Shown here in pieces: positions 9,406-18,292 of a stretch of 64,000 nucleotides of DNA. Both the position numbers and the translations under genes were made by a program. This DNA is from Mucilaginibacter sp. OK283 (GTDB lineage Bacteria; Bacteroidota; Bacteroidia; Sphingobacteriales; Sphingobacteriaceae). The stretch spans positions 930,001-994,000 of the forward strand of contig NZ_FODR01000001.1 of NCBI RefSeq assembly GCF_900110415.1. Reading direction: 5' to 3'. The stretch's first letter is position 1, and each line of letters begins with the position of its first letter. The notes under the pieces are model-generated. The model did not search any database. It was not told the DNA's origin and saw only the letters and a list, made by a program, of their open reading frames with translations.

Positions 9406-9436
9406 TTGTTTTGAGCAATAACGCAAAAAAGATTTG
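9406..9436 (+). promoter_or_regulatory. Candidate promoter of the esterase operon
   Basis: TTG at 9406-9408 followed after 20 bases by AAGATTTG at 9429-9436, one base off the Bacteroidota TAnnTTTG box. The LacI-type operator begins at the very next base, 9437, as it also does at the GH67 promoter. The start codon of the first gene is 77 bases downstream. Confidence 0.45.
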
Positions 9437-9462
9437 TGCAATCGATTGCACAAATCTTTTTT
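9425..9462. promoter_or_regulatory. 38-bp perfect palindrome containing LacI operator
   Basis: A perfect dyad centred between 9443 and 9444. Its core TGCAATCGATTGCA (9437-9450) is identical to the site before the GH67 gene. The flanks are runs of A and T, so the RNA would fold like an intrinsic terminator, while the core fits a LacI-family operator with central CG. It probably serves as the operator for genes 9514-13827; termination of upstream transcription is an additional possibility. Confidence 0.7.
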
Positions 9463-9513
9463 TATTTGTTACTTCGTAAAAGTAAACCTCCAAACTAAAA
9501 GTTCCGGCAAATT

Positions 9514-11454
9514 ATGAAATCAGTGAAGATATTGCTTATCGCGCTGTGCATCAGTTTTATACTGCCCACTTATGCCCTTGTGCGGTTGCCGCAGCTGGTT
9601 GCAAATGGCATGGTACTGCAACGCAATACACATGTGAATATCTGGGGATGGGCAGACGCAGGCGAAAAGATCAACATTGTATTTCGCGGCAAGTCTTTGC
9701 ATACTATTACCGATAAAAATGGCTTATGGAAAGTGGTTTTGCCGGCAATGCCCGCGGGCGGGCCCTACACAATGGATATACAGGGCAACAATCGTATCAC
9801 CATCAGCGATATTTTAGTTGGCGATGTTTGGTTTTGTTCGGGCCAATCAAATATGGCATTACAAATGGAGCGGGTAAAGGAGAAATATCCCGATGAGATA
9901 GCTACTGCCAATTACCCGCAAATCAGGAACTTTTTTGTAAAAACCGAAGCCGATGTAACCAAACAGCACACCAACCTGTTACCCGGGAAATGGGTAAAGG
10001 CAGATCGGGAAACAGTGCTGGGTTTTGGCGCTACCTCCTGGTTTTTTGCCAAACGGCTTTATCAAAAATACCATGTGCCAATAGGCATCATTAACTCAAG
10101 CGTAGGGGGCACGCCCATAGAAGCCTGGATTAGTGACCAGGGGCTCACGGATATCAAACCTTATAATAATAGGGTAAAGCAATTTGGCGATGCCGCTTTT
10201 ATGGATAGCGTTTTAAAAAAGCATTTGCCGCCTAATAATCCGCTCAATACATCAGCGCTCGGAATTGACAAGGGCTTAACAGAAAATAAACCGTGGTACG
10301 ATACCGCCTACATACCGCATAACTGGCACCATTACTGGCTCCCCGGTTACTGGGCCGACCAGGGCGTTAAAGGCCTTAATGGTGTGGTTTGGTTTCGTAA
10401 AGAAGTTAACCTGCCGGCATCTTTTGATGGCAAAGCAGCTAAATTGTTTTTAGGTAGGATAATAGATGCCGATCAAACTTATGTTAATGGCAGGCTTGTA
10501 GGCAGCATTACCTACCAGTATCCGCCCCGGCGTTATGATGTGCCTGCGGGTTTGCTAAAACCTGGAAAAAATGTAATCGTTGTGCGTGTGGCAAACACTG
10601 CCGGCAAAGGCGGTTTTGTGCCCGATAAAAGATATTACCTGGGCGTAGCGGCCGACACCATCGACCTGCGCGGCGATTGGCAGTATAAAGTAGGGCAGGT
10701 GTTTGAGCCGGTTAAGCCCGTTGCCGAATTTATTGCCCAAAATGAACCGACCGGCCTTTACAATACCATGGTTGCGCCGGTGATTAACTACACCATCAAA
10801 GGGCTGGCCTGGTACCAGGGCGAAAGTAGCGTCAATAGCGCAAAAGCATACGGCGTTTTATTAAAAGCCCTTATTGCCGACTGGCGCGATAAATGGCAGC
10901 AGGGCAACCTTCCGTTTGTATATGCCCAGCTCCCTAATTTCAACGAGGCGCAATACGCGCCGGCCGAAAGTGATTGGGCTGTGTTGCGGGAGGGACAACT
11001 TGAGGCGCTTGCCTTACCAGGCACAGGCATGGCTGTAACCATTGATGCCGGCGAATGGAACGATATTCATCCGCTTGATAAAAAAACGGTAGGCGAGCGC
11101 CTGGCCATAGCTGCCCAAAATGTGGCTTATGGTGATAGCAATGTAATCCCTTGCGGCCCGGTTTATCAATCGGCACGGGTAGATGGTAATAAAATTGAAC
11201 TGACTTTTAAATACACAGGCACCGGGCTTGTTGCTAAAAATGGGGATGAACTATCGCAATTTGCTATAGCTGGCGCCGATAAAAAGTTTGTTGGGGCCAC
11301 CGCCGTTATTAAGGGCGATAAAGTGTTGGTATGGAGTGATAAGATACCGACACCATTATATGTAAGGTATGCCTGGGCCGATAACCCTGATGGAGCCAAC
11401 CTGTATAACAAAGAAGGTTTGCCTGCATCGCCTTTCCGTACTGATAAACCATAA
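9514..11454 (+). CDS. SGNH acetylesterase with GH2-like insert (sialate O-acetylesterase type)
   Basis: 646 residues with a signal peptide. The catalytic Ser112 is in GQSNM, and Asp517 and His519 are in WNDIHP, forming the SGNH triad. An inserted beta-sandwich around residues 290-370 (WFRKEVNLPASF to VIVVRVAN) resembles a GH2 sugar-binding domain. This architecture is annotated as sialate O-acetylesterase, but relatives in xylan and xyloglucan loci (CE20-like) remove acetyl groups from plant hemicellulose. Here the neighbours CE15, CE4 and GH67 favour acetylxylan or a related acetylated hemicellulose. First gene of the operon behind the 9437 operator. Confidence 0.83.
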   Translation: MKSVKILLIALCISFILPTYALVRLPQLVANGMVLQRNTHVNIWGWADAGEKINIVFRGKSLHTITDKNGLWKVVLPAMPAGGPYTMDIQGNNRITISDILVGDVWFCSGQSNMALQMERVKEKYPDEIATANYPQIRNFFVKTEADVTKQHTNLLPGKWVKADRETVLGFGATSWFFAKRLYQKYHVPIGIINSSVGGTPIEAWISDQGLTDIKPYNNRVKQFGDAAFMDSVLKKHLPPNNPLNTSALGIDKGLTENKPWYDTAYIPHNWHHYWLPGYWADQGVKGLNGVVWFRKEVNLPASFDGKAAKLFLGRIIDADQTYVNGRLVGSITYQYPPRRYDVPAGLLKPGKNVIVVRVANTAGKGGFVPDKRYYLGVAADTIDLRGDWQYKVGQVFEPVKPVAEFIAQNEPTGLYNTMVAPVINYTIKGLAWYQGESSVNSAKAYGVLLKALIADWRDKWQQGNLPFVYAQLPNFNEAQYAPAESDWAVLREGQLEALALPGTGMAVTIDAGEWNDIHPLDKKTVGERLAIAAQNVAYGDSNVIPCGPVYQSARVDGNKIELTFKYTGTGLVAKNGDELSQFAIAGADKKFVGATAVIKGDKVLVWSDKIPTPLYVRYAWADNPDGANLYNKEGLPASPFRTDKP

Positions 11455-11475
11455 TTGACCATAAAACCCGTAAAA

Positions 11476-13005
11476 ATGAAAACTGCCATTTTCTTTTTTT
11501 TACTCGCATTACCCGTAGTAGTTAGCGCCCAAAGCCTGGCCCCGGTAAATTTTACAGCCGAACAGGATCATCAGAATATGATGAAACAGTTGGGTATTAA
11601 AACACTGCGCAATGGCCCAAGCGGTGATGAAAATGCCCCCAACCACGCTAACTATGATGAGGCCTTGGCCAACCCTTTCCCCGGTTTGCCGGATGCGCTT
11701 ACCCTTAAAAACGGTAAAAAAGTAAGTACTGCTGATATGTGGTGGAAACAACGCTGCCCCGAAATCGCAGAGGATATGGAGCGTGAAGTTTACGGCAGGA
11801 TACCGGCTAATGTACCCAAAGTAACCTGGACGGTTAAGGTAACTGATAAAGAACGTGTAGGTTTTTATCCCGTAATAGCCAAACAACTGATTGGCCATGT
11901 TGATAATACCGCCTGCCCCTCAATCAACGTCAACATTGAAATGACACTGGTGCTGCCGGCCTTTGCCAAGGGCCCTGTTCCTGTACTAATGATGTTTGCC
12001 CGCAGTGCGCTTCCGGCGCCGGCGCAACCATCGCCTGCTGACCTGGAAAAGATAAATAGCGCTTTGAAGGAGTTACTTGTAAAAGAACACCCGGAGCTGA
12101 AAGCCATTTTTGAGCAATATCCCGCTTATAACCCGGTAGCAGAGCAATCGCCGTTTGGGCCGGGTGGTTTCCCGGTAATAAAGGGCGATCCGCCTACGGC
12201 CATGCAGCTGATAGCCAATGGCTGGGGTTATGTGCTGATTGATCCTTCATCGATACAGGCAGATAATGCCGAAGGGCTTACCAAGGGTATAATTGGCCTG
12301 GTAAATAAAGGGCAGCCCCGTAAACCCGATGATTGGGGTGCCTTACGCGCCTGGTCATGGGGCGCAGCAAGGGCTTTGGATTACCTGGAGACCGAGCCCG
12401 CCGTTGATGCCAAACATGTGGGTATTGAAGGGGTATCGCGCTATGGCAAAGCCGCATTGGTTACGCTGGCTTTTGAGCAGCGCTTTGCCATGGGGCTTAT
12501 CGGTTCGTCTGGTGAGGGTGGCGCCAAGCTGCACCGCCGCAATTTTGGCGAAGCGGTTGAAAGTTTAACCGGCGGCGAGTATTATTGGATGGCAGGTAAT
12601 TTTATGAAATACGGGGCCAGCGACGCCACCTTCGGTGCTAAAACAGCAAAAGACTTACCCGTAGATGCGCATGAACTGATAGCCCTTTGCGCGCCAAGGC
12701 TTACATTTATCAGCTACGGCATTCCCGAACAGGGCGACGCCAAGTGGCTGGATCAGCAGGGGAGTTATATGGCTACAGTTGCCGCCGGGTCGGTTTTTAA
12801 ATTACTGGGGGTAAAAGATATCGGCGTAACAAACGATTATAAAACAGAAAAAATGCCGCCCGTTAACACCGGGATGCTGGACGGGGCATTGGCCTGGCGG
12901 CAGCACGACGGCGGCCATACCGATGCCCCCAACGTAAAATACTTTATTGCATGGGCCAAAAAAATGATGGAACAGGAGAAAGCCGGCAATTCCATAGCTA
13001 AATAA
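11476..13005 (+). CDS. CE15 glucuronoyl methylesterase
   Basis: 509 residues from the ATG at 11476, which begins a good signal peptide ending VSAQ; a TTG 21 bases upstream is unlikely. The CE15 signature GVSRYGK contains nucleophile Ser321. Glu347 in SGEGG and His481 in HDGGH complete the likely triad. CE15 enzymes cleave the ester between 4-O-methyl-glucuronic acid of xylan and lignin alcohols. It follows the acetylesterase by 21 bases and precedes CE4 by 24. Together with GH67 it frees and then removes glucuronic acid side chains. Confidence 0.88.
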   Translation: MKTAIFFFLLALPVVVSAQSLAPVNFTAEQDHQNMMKQLGIKTLRNGPSGDENAPNHANYDEALANPFPGLPDALTLKNGKKVSTADMWWKQRCPEIAEDMEREVYGRIPANVPKVTWTVKVTDKERVGFYPVIAKQLIGHVDNTACPSINVNIEMTLVLPAFAKGPVPVLMMFARSALPAPAQPSPADLEKINSALKELLVKEHPELKAIFEQYPAYNPVAEQSPFGPGGFPVIKGDPPTAMQLIANGWGYVLIDPSSIQADNAEGLTKGIIGLVNKGQPRKPDDWGALRAWSWGAARALDYLETEPAVDAKHVGIEGVSRYGKAALVTLAFEQRFAMGLIGSSGEGGAKLHRRNFGEAVESLTGGEYYWMAGNFMKYGASDATFGAKTAKDLPVDAHELIALCAPRLTFISYGIPEQGDAKWLDQQGSYMATVAAGSVFKLLGVKDIGVTNDYKTEKMPPVNTGMLDGALAWRQHDGGHTDAPNVKYFIAWAKKMMEQEKAGNSIAK

Positions 13006-13029
13006 CCAAATCAAAAAACGGAATATTAA

Positions 13030-13827
13030 ATGAAACCAGTTAAATACATTATCATATCAGCTTTATTACTGCTTGCGCTTACTTCCAAATCTCAGGACAA
13101 GCCCTTGTGGAATAATAAACAGTGCGCGGTTGTATTAACCTACGATGACGCAATTAATGTTGACCTTGATAACGTACTGCCTGCGCTCGACTCGCTCAAC
13201 TTGAAAGGAACATTTTACCTTATCGGCTCATCGCCGGTTGTGGTAAACCGGATGACGGAATGGCGAAAAGCCGCGGCGCATGGCCACGAGTTGGGCAATC
13301 ATTCTCTTTATCACCCCTGCGATGGCAGTTTGCCCGGCCGCGGGTTTGTAACCGCCGAAACCGACCTGAGCAAATACTCGCTTGACCGTGCAGTTAAAGA
13401 AATAAAAGCAACCAATACCCTGCTTAAAGCAATTGACGACAAAACGGCGCGTACCTTTGCATTCCCATGCGGCGATCTTAAAATAGGGGATAAGTATTTT
13501 TACGATTACCTTAAAAACGATTTTGCAGGCGCACGAGGCGTTGCCCCAGGACTACAGACATTAAAACAGGTGAACCTGGATAACATCGATAGCTTTATGA
13601 TTAACGGGCAATCTGCCGATTATTTGATTAACCTGGTTAAACAGGCCATGCAATCGCACACGTTGCTGGTGTTTTTATTTCATGGCGTTGGGGGCGGGCA
13701 TAATCTTAACGTTAGCCTGGATGCGCACAGTAAGTTGTTGCACTACCTTAAACAACATCAAAAGGACATTTGGGTTGCCCCAATGGTTGATGTTGCCACT
13801 TATATCAAAGCTGGCCAGCAAAAATGA
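13030..13827 (+). CDS. CE4 polysaccharide deacetylase
   Basis: 265 residues with signal peptide. The NodB-domain motifs are visible: TYDD with Asp39 and Asp40 (motif 1), HSLYH with His91 and His95 (motif 2, metal ligands), FPCGD (motif 3), and LLVFLFHGVG near the end (motif 5 His). CE4 enzymes remove N- or O-acetyl groups using a divalent metal. In this operon with CE15 and an SGNH acetylesterase it most likely acts as an acetylxylan esterase, although peptidoglycan or chitin substrates cannot be excluded. Last gene of the operon, convergent with the SDR. Confidence 0.85.
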   Translation: MKPVKYIIISALLLLALTSKSQDKPLWNNKQCAVVLTYDDAINVDLDNVLPALDSLNLKGTFYLIGSSPVVVNRMTEWRKAAAHGHELGNHSLYHPCDGSLPGRGFVTAETDLSKYSLDRAVKEIKATNTLLKAIDDKTARTFAFPCGDLKIGDKYFYDYLKNDFAGARGVAPGLQTLKQVNLDNIDSFMINGQSADYLINLVKQAMQSHTLLVFLFHGVGGGHNLNVSLDAHSKLLHYLKQHQKDIWVAPMVDVATYIKAGQQK

Positions 13828-13926
13828 AAGCCCGCTGCCCAATCGGGCAGGTTTGCAGATGCGTGCTGATGTAGATGATATAACAAACTTGAATAACAGG
13901 GGCGAAGGCAGCAAGGTAAAAATAAT

Positions 13927-14673
13927 TTAAAACCCAATCGAATTCCCGCCATCCACCTGCAATATTACGCCTGTTACATATTTGGCGCTATCTGTGGCTA
14001 AATAATAAATGGCCTCGGCAATGTCGGCAGGTTCGCCCAGCTTGCCCATGGGGGTGCGGCCTAAAACTTTTTGCTTCCTGACGGGATCATTATCCAATGC
14101 TTTTGCCGACATATCTGTAGCAATAAAGCCCGGCGCCACGCAATTAACCCGGATGCCCTGTGGCGAAAGCTCGGTGGCCATGGCGCGAGTCATGCCTTCA
14201 ATAGCGGTTTTTGATGCCGTATAAGCTATCACGTAAGGAATACCGTACTGCGCCGCCATCGAACTTACATTAACAATGCTGCCGCAGCCTGCAGTCAGCA
14301 TGTTTTTTATAACTTCGCGGCTCAGGGCAAATACTGCCACCAGGTTTGTTTGTATAATTTGCTGAAAATCCTCGTCGGTAACCTCTGTAAACGGCTTTTT
14401 ATGGTTAATGCCGGCATTGTTCACCAGGATATCGGGTACGCCAAACTCCTGCACAATTGACGCCACTAAAGCCGGTATCCCGGCGGTTTGGCTCAAATCA
14501 TACGGTTTATAATGGCAAAGTTCGCCAAGTTCATGAGCCACATTGGCCAGCTTAAGCTCATCACGACCGATAATAATTGTCCTGATGCCTTGTTCAATAA
14601 ATTTCTTTGCCGTGGCTAATCCCAGGCCCGATGCGCCTCCTGTAACTATGGCCAGTTTTGTTTTTGATTCCAT
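13927..14673 (-). CDS. SDR oxidoreductase, classical type
   Basis: 248 residues with the classical SDR motifs TGGASGLG (11-18), NNAG (85-88), Ser138 and Tyr151-Lys155 in YTASK. It is cytoplasmic. It resembles 3-oxoacyl-reductase and gluconate 5-dehydrogenase-like SDRs. It lies 16 bases downstream of lacI and is very likely cotranscribed. In the context of glucuronate release, it may reduce a keto-uronate or keto-gluconate intermediate such as fructuronate; this is inferred from context only. Confidence 0.82.
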   Translation of the reverse strand: MESKTKLAIVTGGASGLGLATAKKFIEQGIRTIIIGRDELKLANVAHELGELCHYKPYDLSQTAGIPALVASIVQEFGVPDILVNNAGINHKKPFTEVTDEDFQQIIQTNLVAVFALSREVIKNMLTAGCGSIVNVSSMAAQYGIPYVIAYTASKTAIEGMTRAMATELSPQGIRVNCVAPGFIATDMSAKALDNDPVRKQKVLGRTPMGKLGEPADIAEAIYYLATDSAKYVTGVILQVDGGNSIGF

Positions 14674-14689
14674 TATCTGTTAGTGGTCA

Positions 14690-15721
14690 TTACTTTTTCC
14701 TTGCAGATGATTCCCGTACAATCAACTCCGATCTTAGTATCATGCTATGGGTTTGTTGCAGGTCGTTTTTGTTTACCAAATGATTGATGAGCAAATTGGC
14801 GGCAACTTCGCCCATTTCAAATCCCTTGTAGTTAATGGTGGTTAAGTTGGGTTCAATTACGCACGATACCGGGTCGTTGTTAAAACCCGCCACGGCAATA
14901 TCCCCGGGTATTTTTATCCCTGCTTTTTTGAGTACCTGTATACAGCTTACCGCACTTGCGTCGTTAGCGCAGAATAAACCATTGGGCAGCGGGTTCATTT
15001 TTAGTATTTCCTGGGCGGTTATGGCTGATGCTTTGGCGCTCAAATCATTAATGAACACTAAACTTTCGTCGAATTGAATACCGTGTTTTTCCAGCGCGGC
15101 TTTATATCCCCGTAACCTTTCCGAATAAACATTTCTTAAAACGTTGGCAGTAATATGTGCCACCCTTTTACAACCCTGTTCAATAAGGTGGCCGGTAATT
15201 TCGTAGGCAGCTTTGTAGTTATCAATACAAATTTGCGGGTAATGATCATGCTCAAATACCCTGTCGAAGAAAATTACAGGAACGCGGCGTTTTATAAACG
15301 GTTCAAAATGCTCAACACCAGTAGTATCATAAGCAAGCGATACCAGCAAACCATCCACCCGGTTGTTCAGCATAGCTTTCGCGTTGCTGATCTCTTTCTT
15401 CATGGTTTCCAGCGATTGGCTGATGATGAGGTTATAATTATTATCATTTACAACCTTTTCTATACCTGCTATCACGTCAGACATGAAACTGCTGTTCAAC
15501 CTTGGTACTATAACGCCGATGATATTACTGTTTTTGCGCCTTAAGTTGCTCGCGAAGGAGTTAGAGCGGTAGCCCATTTCTTCGGCCGCTTTAACAATCA
15601 TCTTTTTGGTGTTTTTGTTTACCCGTGGATGATCCTGGAGTGCGCGGCTTACTGTAGCTGCCGAAACATTGAGCTTTTTGGCTATATCGTAAATGGTAAT
15701 CTCTTTTTCGCTGCCGGGCAT
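14690..15721 (-). CDS. LacI-family transcriptional repressor
   Basis: 343 residues. The N-terminal helix-turn-helix (about 8-30) reads TIYDIAKKLNVSAATVSRAL and is followed by the hinge region and a periplasmic-binding-like effector domain (about 65-340, starting IIGVIVPRLN). It probably binds a xylan-derived sugar or uronate and releases DNA. Three palindromes of core GCAATCGATTGC lie at 9437, 15828 and 15940, before the esterase operon and on both sides of the divergent promoter region. It should therefore control itself, the SDR, the GH67 operon and the esterase operon. Confidence 0.92.
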   Translation of the reverse strand: MPGSEKEITIYDIAKKLNVSAATVSRALQDHPRVNKNTKKMIVKAAEEMGYRSNSFASNLRRKNSNIIGVIVPRLNSSFMSDVIAGIEKVVNDNNYNLIISQSLETMKKEISNAKAMLNNRVDGLLVSLAYDTTGVEHFEPFIKRRVPVIFFDRVFEHDHYPQICIDNYKAAYEITGHLIEQGCKRVAHITANVLRNVYSERLRGYKAALEKHGIQFDESLVFINDLSAKASAITAQEILKMNPLPNGLFCANDASAVSCIQVLKKAGIKIPGDIAVAGFNNDPVSCVIEPNLTTINYKGFEMGEVAANLLINHLVNKNDLQQTHSMILRSELIVRESSARKK

Positions 15722-15827
15722 GGGTTTAATTAAAGCGCTTAAAACTAACTGCGTAACGTGCCATAAATGGCCGACGATTATTTAATGGATAAATGTAAAA
15801 ATTAAATGCTTGTTTAGCTAATTTAGG

Positions 15828-15839
15828 GCAATCGATTGC
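15828..15839. promoter_or_regulatory. LacI-type operator, lacI side
   Basis: GCAATCGATTGC, a perfect 12-base dyad, 107 bases upstream of the lacI ATG. An extra ATCGAT follows directly at 15840-15845. Probably the autoregulatory site and a partner of the 15940 site. Confidence 0.7.
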
Positions 15840-15909
15840 ATCGATTTATGTCCTATTACCTGGGACTGACCAAAATGATTTCAGCAATAATTGAATAATT
15901 GGTTTTGAA

Positions 15910-15941
15910 TTGCTAAATATAAATAAAGGTTTATATATTTG
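15910..15941 (+). promoter_or_regulatory. Bacteroidota promoter of the GH67 operon
   Basis: TTG at 15910-15912, 21 bases, then TATATTTG at 15934-15941, a perfect match to the TAnnTTTG -7 consensus of Bacteroidota sigma factor. The operator overlaps its last two bases, so repressor binding would block RNA polymerase. The long leader (about 135 bases) ends at the ATG at 16086. Confidence 0.7.
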
Positions 15942-15953
15942 CAATCGATTGCA
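15940..15953. promoter_or_regulatory. LacI-type operator, GH67 side
   Basis: TGCAATCGATTGCA, a perfect 14-base dyad identical to the core at 9437-9450. It overlaps the end of the -7 box of the GH67 promoter. Confidence 0.78.
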
Positions 15954-16085
15954 TAAAGCTTAAGTCATTATAAACCATTGTGGATAGGACATGTATAACA
16001 CGTGTGCTTTCAGAAATTTTAATGCATCATTTTATTGTTTTTATAACCGGGCAAAAAACTTTACCAACGCTGAAATATTAACGCC

Positions 16086-18269
16086 ATGGCCAAATATTTT
16101 GTAAAAAAAAATAGGTGTTTGCTAATCCTGCTTTTGTTAGGTGTGGTAAGCAACGCATTTGCCGATGATGGCTATAAACTTTGGCTCGGGTATAACAAAA
16201 TAGCCAACCGGGCGGCGGTAGCGGTTTATAAACAGCAACTGAAGTATATGATTTTCCCGGCGGAATCCGATCAGCTAAAGGCCGCTAAAGCCGAACTGAC
16301 AAAAGGGTTGGAGGGTATGTTATCGATGCATCTTGCCGATACTAAAACCATAGCAGGCGGGCAAACAATTATCATTGGCACACCGCAATCGTTAAAAGGG
16401 CTGGCTGTTGTCGTTGCGGACAGCGTAGGAAGCGAGGGTTATCTTATAAAGACAGCGCTTATAAATCAAAAAAAATGTATCCTCATCACAGCCAATACCG
16501 ATGTTGGCGTGTTGTATGGTGTTTTTAATTTTTTAAAGCTGCTGCAAACCCGGCAGCCAATCAATAATCTTAGTATCACAGATCGCCCGCGCATAACGTA
16601 CCGGGTGCTTGATCATTGGGATAACCTGAACCGCACTGTAGAGCGTGGCTACGCAGGTTCATCTATCTGGAACTGGCATAAGCTGCCGGGGATTATAGAC
16701 CAGCGGTATATTGATTACGCGCGCGCCAATGCCTCGGTAGGCATCAACGGCTCGGTTATCAATAATGTGAATGCCGACGCGTTAATACTCTCGCCTCAGT
16801 ATTTAATTAAAATTCAGGCGCTGGCCAATGTTTTCAGGGCGTACGGTATTAAAATTTATTTGTCGGTAAAATTCAGCAGCCCGGTAGAGTTAGGTCACCT
16901 GAAAACAGCCGATCCGCTTAATGACGATGTGAAAAAATGGTGGGCTGATAAGGCCGACGAAATTTACCGTTACATTCCTGATTTTGGCGGGTTTTTAGTG
17001 AAGGCAAACTCCGAAGGGCAGCCTGGTCCCCAAACCTATGGCCGCAGCCATGCCGATGGCGCCAACATGCTGGCCGATGCGATGGCCCCACACCACGGAA
17101 TAGTAATGTGGCGCGCCTTTGTGTATGATAACAACGTGCCCGACGATAGATCGAAACAGGCATATAATGAATTTAAGCCCTTTGATGGGAAGTTTAAAGA
17201 TAATGTAATCATCCAGGTAAAAAACGGACCGATTGATTTTCAGCCGAGGGAGCCTTTTCATCCCTTATTTGGAGCTATGCCCAATACCGCCTTGATGATG
17301 GAATTCCAGCTAACACAGGAGTACCTTGGCTTTTCGACCCATTTGGTTTATGAAGCGTCGTTATTTGCAGAAACACTGCAATCAGACACCTACACGCAGG
17401 GGAAGGGTTCAACCGTATCACGTATCCTTCAGGGTAATTTCAATAAAAAACTAATAACAGGTATGGCCGGTGTAGCAAATATTGGCACAGATTTAAACTG
17501 GTGCGGTCATCCCTTTGCCCAGGCTAACTGGTATGCCTTTGGCCGCATAGCCTGGAACCCCGATCGGTCACCGGCGGCTATAGCCGATGACTGGCTAAAA
17601 ATGACTTTTACCAATGACGCTGGCTTTGTATCCCCGGTAAAAAAAATTATGCTACAATCAAGGGAGAATACAGTTAATTATATGACTCCGCTTGGTTTGC
17701 ACCACATCATGGGTGTATCTACCCATTATGGCCCCGGCCCATGGGTTGACAATGCCGGCCGGCCCGATTGGAATGCCACTTACTATCACAAGGCTGATTC
17801 GGCCGGGATTGGCTTTAACCGAACAGGTACAGGCAGCAATGCACTGTCGCAATACGCGCCACAGGTTCAATCGCATTGGGAAAACCTGCAAACCTGCCCC
17901 GATGAATACCTTTTATGGTTCCACCATTTAAGCTGGACCTACAAAATGCGTTCGGGCAAGTCGTTGTGGGATGAGATGGTTCACCATTACTATATGGGTG
18001 CCGATTCTGTTAAGCAAATGGGTTTAACCTGGGATAAAATGCAGGGCAAAGTAGATGCAGAACGTTTTGCCCTGGTACAGCAGCTGATGAAAGTTCAGTT
18101 AACCGAAGCCACTACCTGGCGCGATGCCTGCGTTTTATATTTTCAAGCCTTTTCAAAAATGCGTGTCGGAGCCGTATATCCTAAGCCGGAGCATCCGCTA
18201 TCTTACTATAAAGAAATGAAGTTTTACTATGTGCCGGGTATCGGGGGCAACAATTATATGACCAATTAA
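16086..18269 (+). CDS. aguA: GH67 alpha-glucuronidase
   Basis: 727 residues with a signal peptide ending NAFADD. It starts with an N-terminal beta-domain, then the TIM barrel. The acid/base is probably Glu310 in NSEGQPG, and the inverting base pair probably Asp384 (GPIDFQ) and Glu412 (LTQEY), placed by spacing to known GH67 enzymes. It releases 4-O-methyl-glucuronic acid from the non-reducing xylose of xylo-oligosaccharides. It is the first gene behind the LacI-controlled promoter and is followed closely by GH43, CE1-like and GH35. Length is normal for the family. Confidence 0.94.
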   Translation: MAKYFVKKNRCLLILLLLGVVSNAFADDGYKLWLGYNKIANRAAVAVYKQQLKYMIFPAESDQLKAAKAELTKGLEGMLSMHLADTKTIAGGQTIIIGTPQSLKGLAVVVADSVGSEGYLIKTALINQKKCILITANTDVGVLYGVFNFLKLLQTRQPINNLSITDRPRITYRVLDHWDNLNRTVERGYAGSSIWNWHKLPGIIDQRYIDYARANASVGINGSVINNVNADALILSPQYLIKIQALANVFRAYGIKIYLSVKFSSPVELGHLKTADPLNDDVKKWWADKADEIYRYIPDFGGFLVKANSEGQPGPQTYGRSHADGANMLADAMAPHHGIVMWRAFVYDNNVPDDRSKQAYNEFKPFDGKFKDNVIIQVKNGPIDFQPREPFHPLFGAMPNTALMMEFQLTQEYLGFSTHLVYEASLFAETLQSDTYTQGKGSTVSRILQGNFNKKLITGMAGVANIGTDLNWCGHPFAQANWYAFGRIAWNPDRSPAAIADDWLKMTFTNDAGFVSPVKKIMLQSRENTVNYMTPLGLHHIMGVSTHYGPGPWVDNAGRPDWNATYYHKADSAGIGFNRTGTGSNALSQYAPQVQSHWENLQTCPDEYLLWFHHLSWTYKMRSGKSLWDEMVHHYYMGADSVKQMGLTWDKMQGKVDAERFALVQQLMKVQLTEATTWRDACVLYFQAFSKMRVGAVYPKPEHPLSYYKEMKFYYVPGIGGNNYMTN

Positions 18270-18292
18270 TCATCACCATAAACCAAACGCCA

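Larger units (their letters stand above)
9158..9513. other. Intergenic region with repeat and LacI operator
   Basis: 356 bases without a gene. It contains a palindromic repeat (9258-9345), a shorter inverted pair (AACTATGT near 9353 and ACATAGTT near 9400) and the 38-base perfect palindrome at 9425-9462 that carries a LacI-type operator. The promoter for the esterase operon is expected just before 9437. Confidence 0.6.
15722..16085. other. Divergent promoter region lacI / GH67
   Basis: 364 AT-rich bases between divergent genes. It holds two LacI-type operators 113 bases apart centre to centre, and a well-formed Bacteroidota promoter facing GH67. The two sites could allow DNA looping. The lacI promoter itself was not identified. 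Confidence 0.7.
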
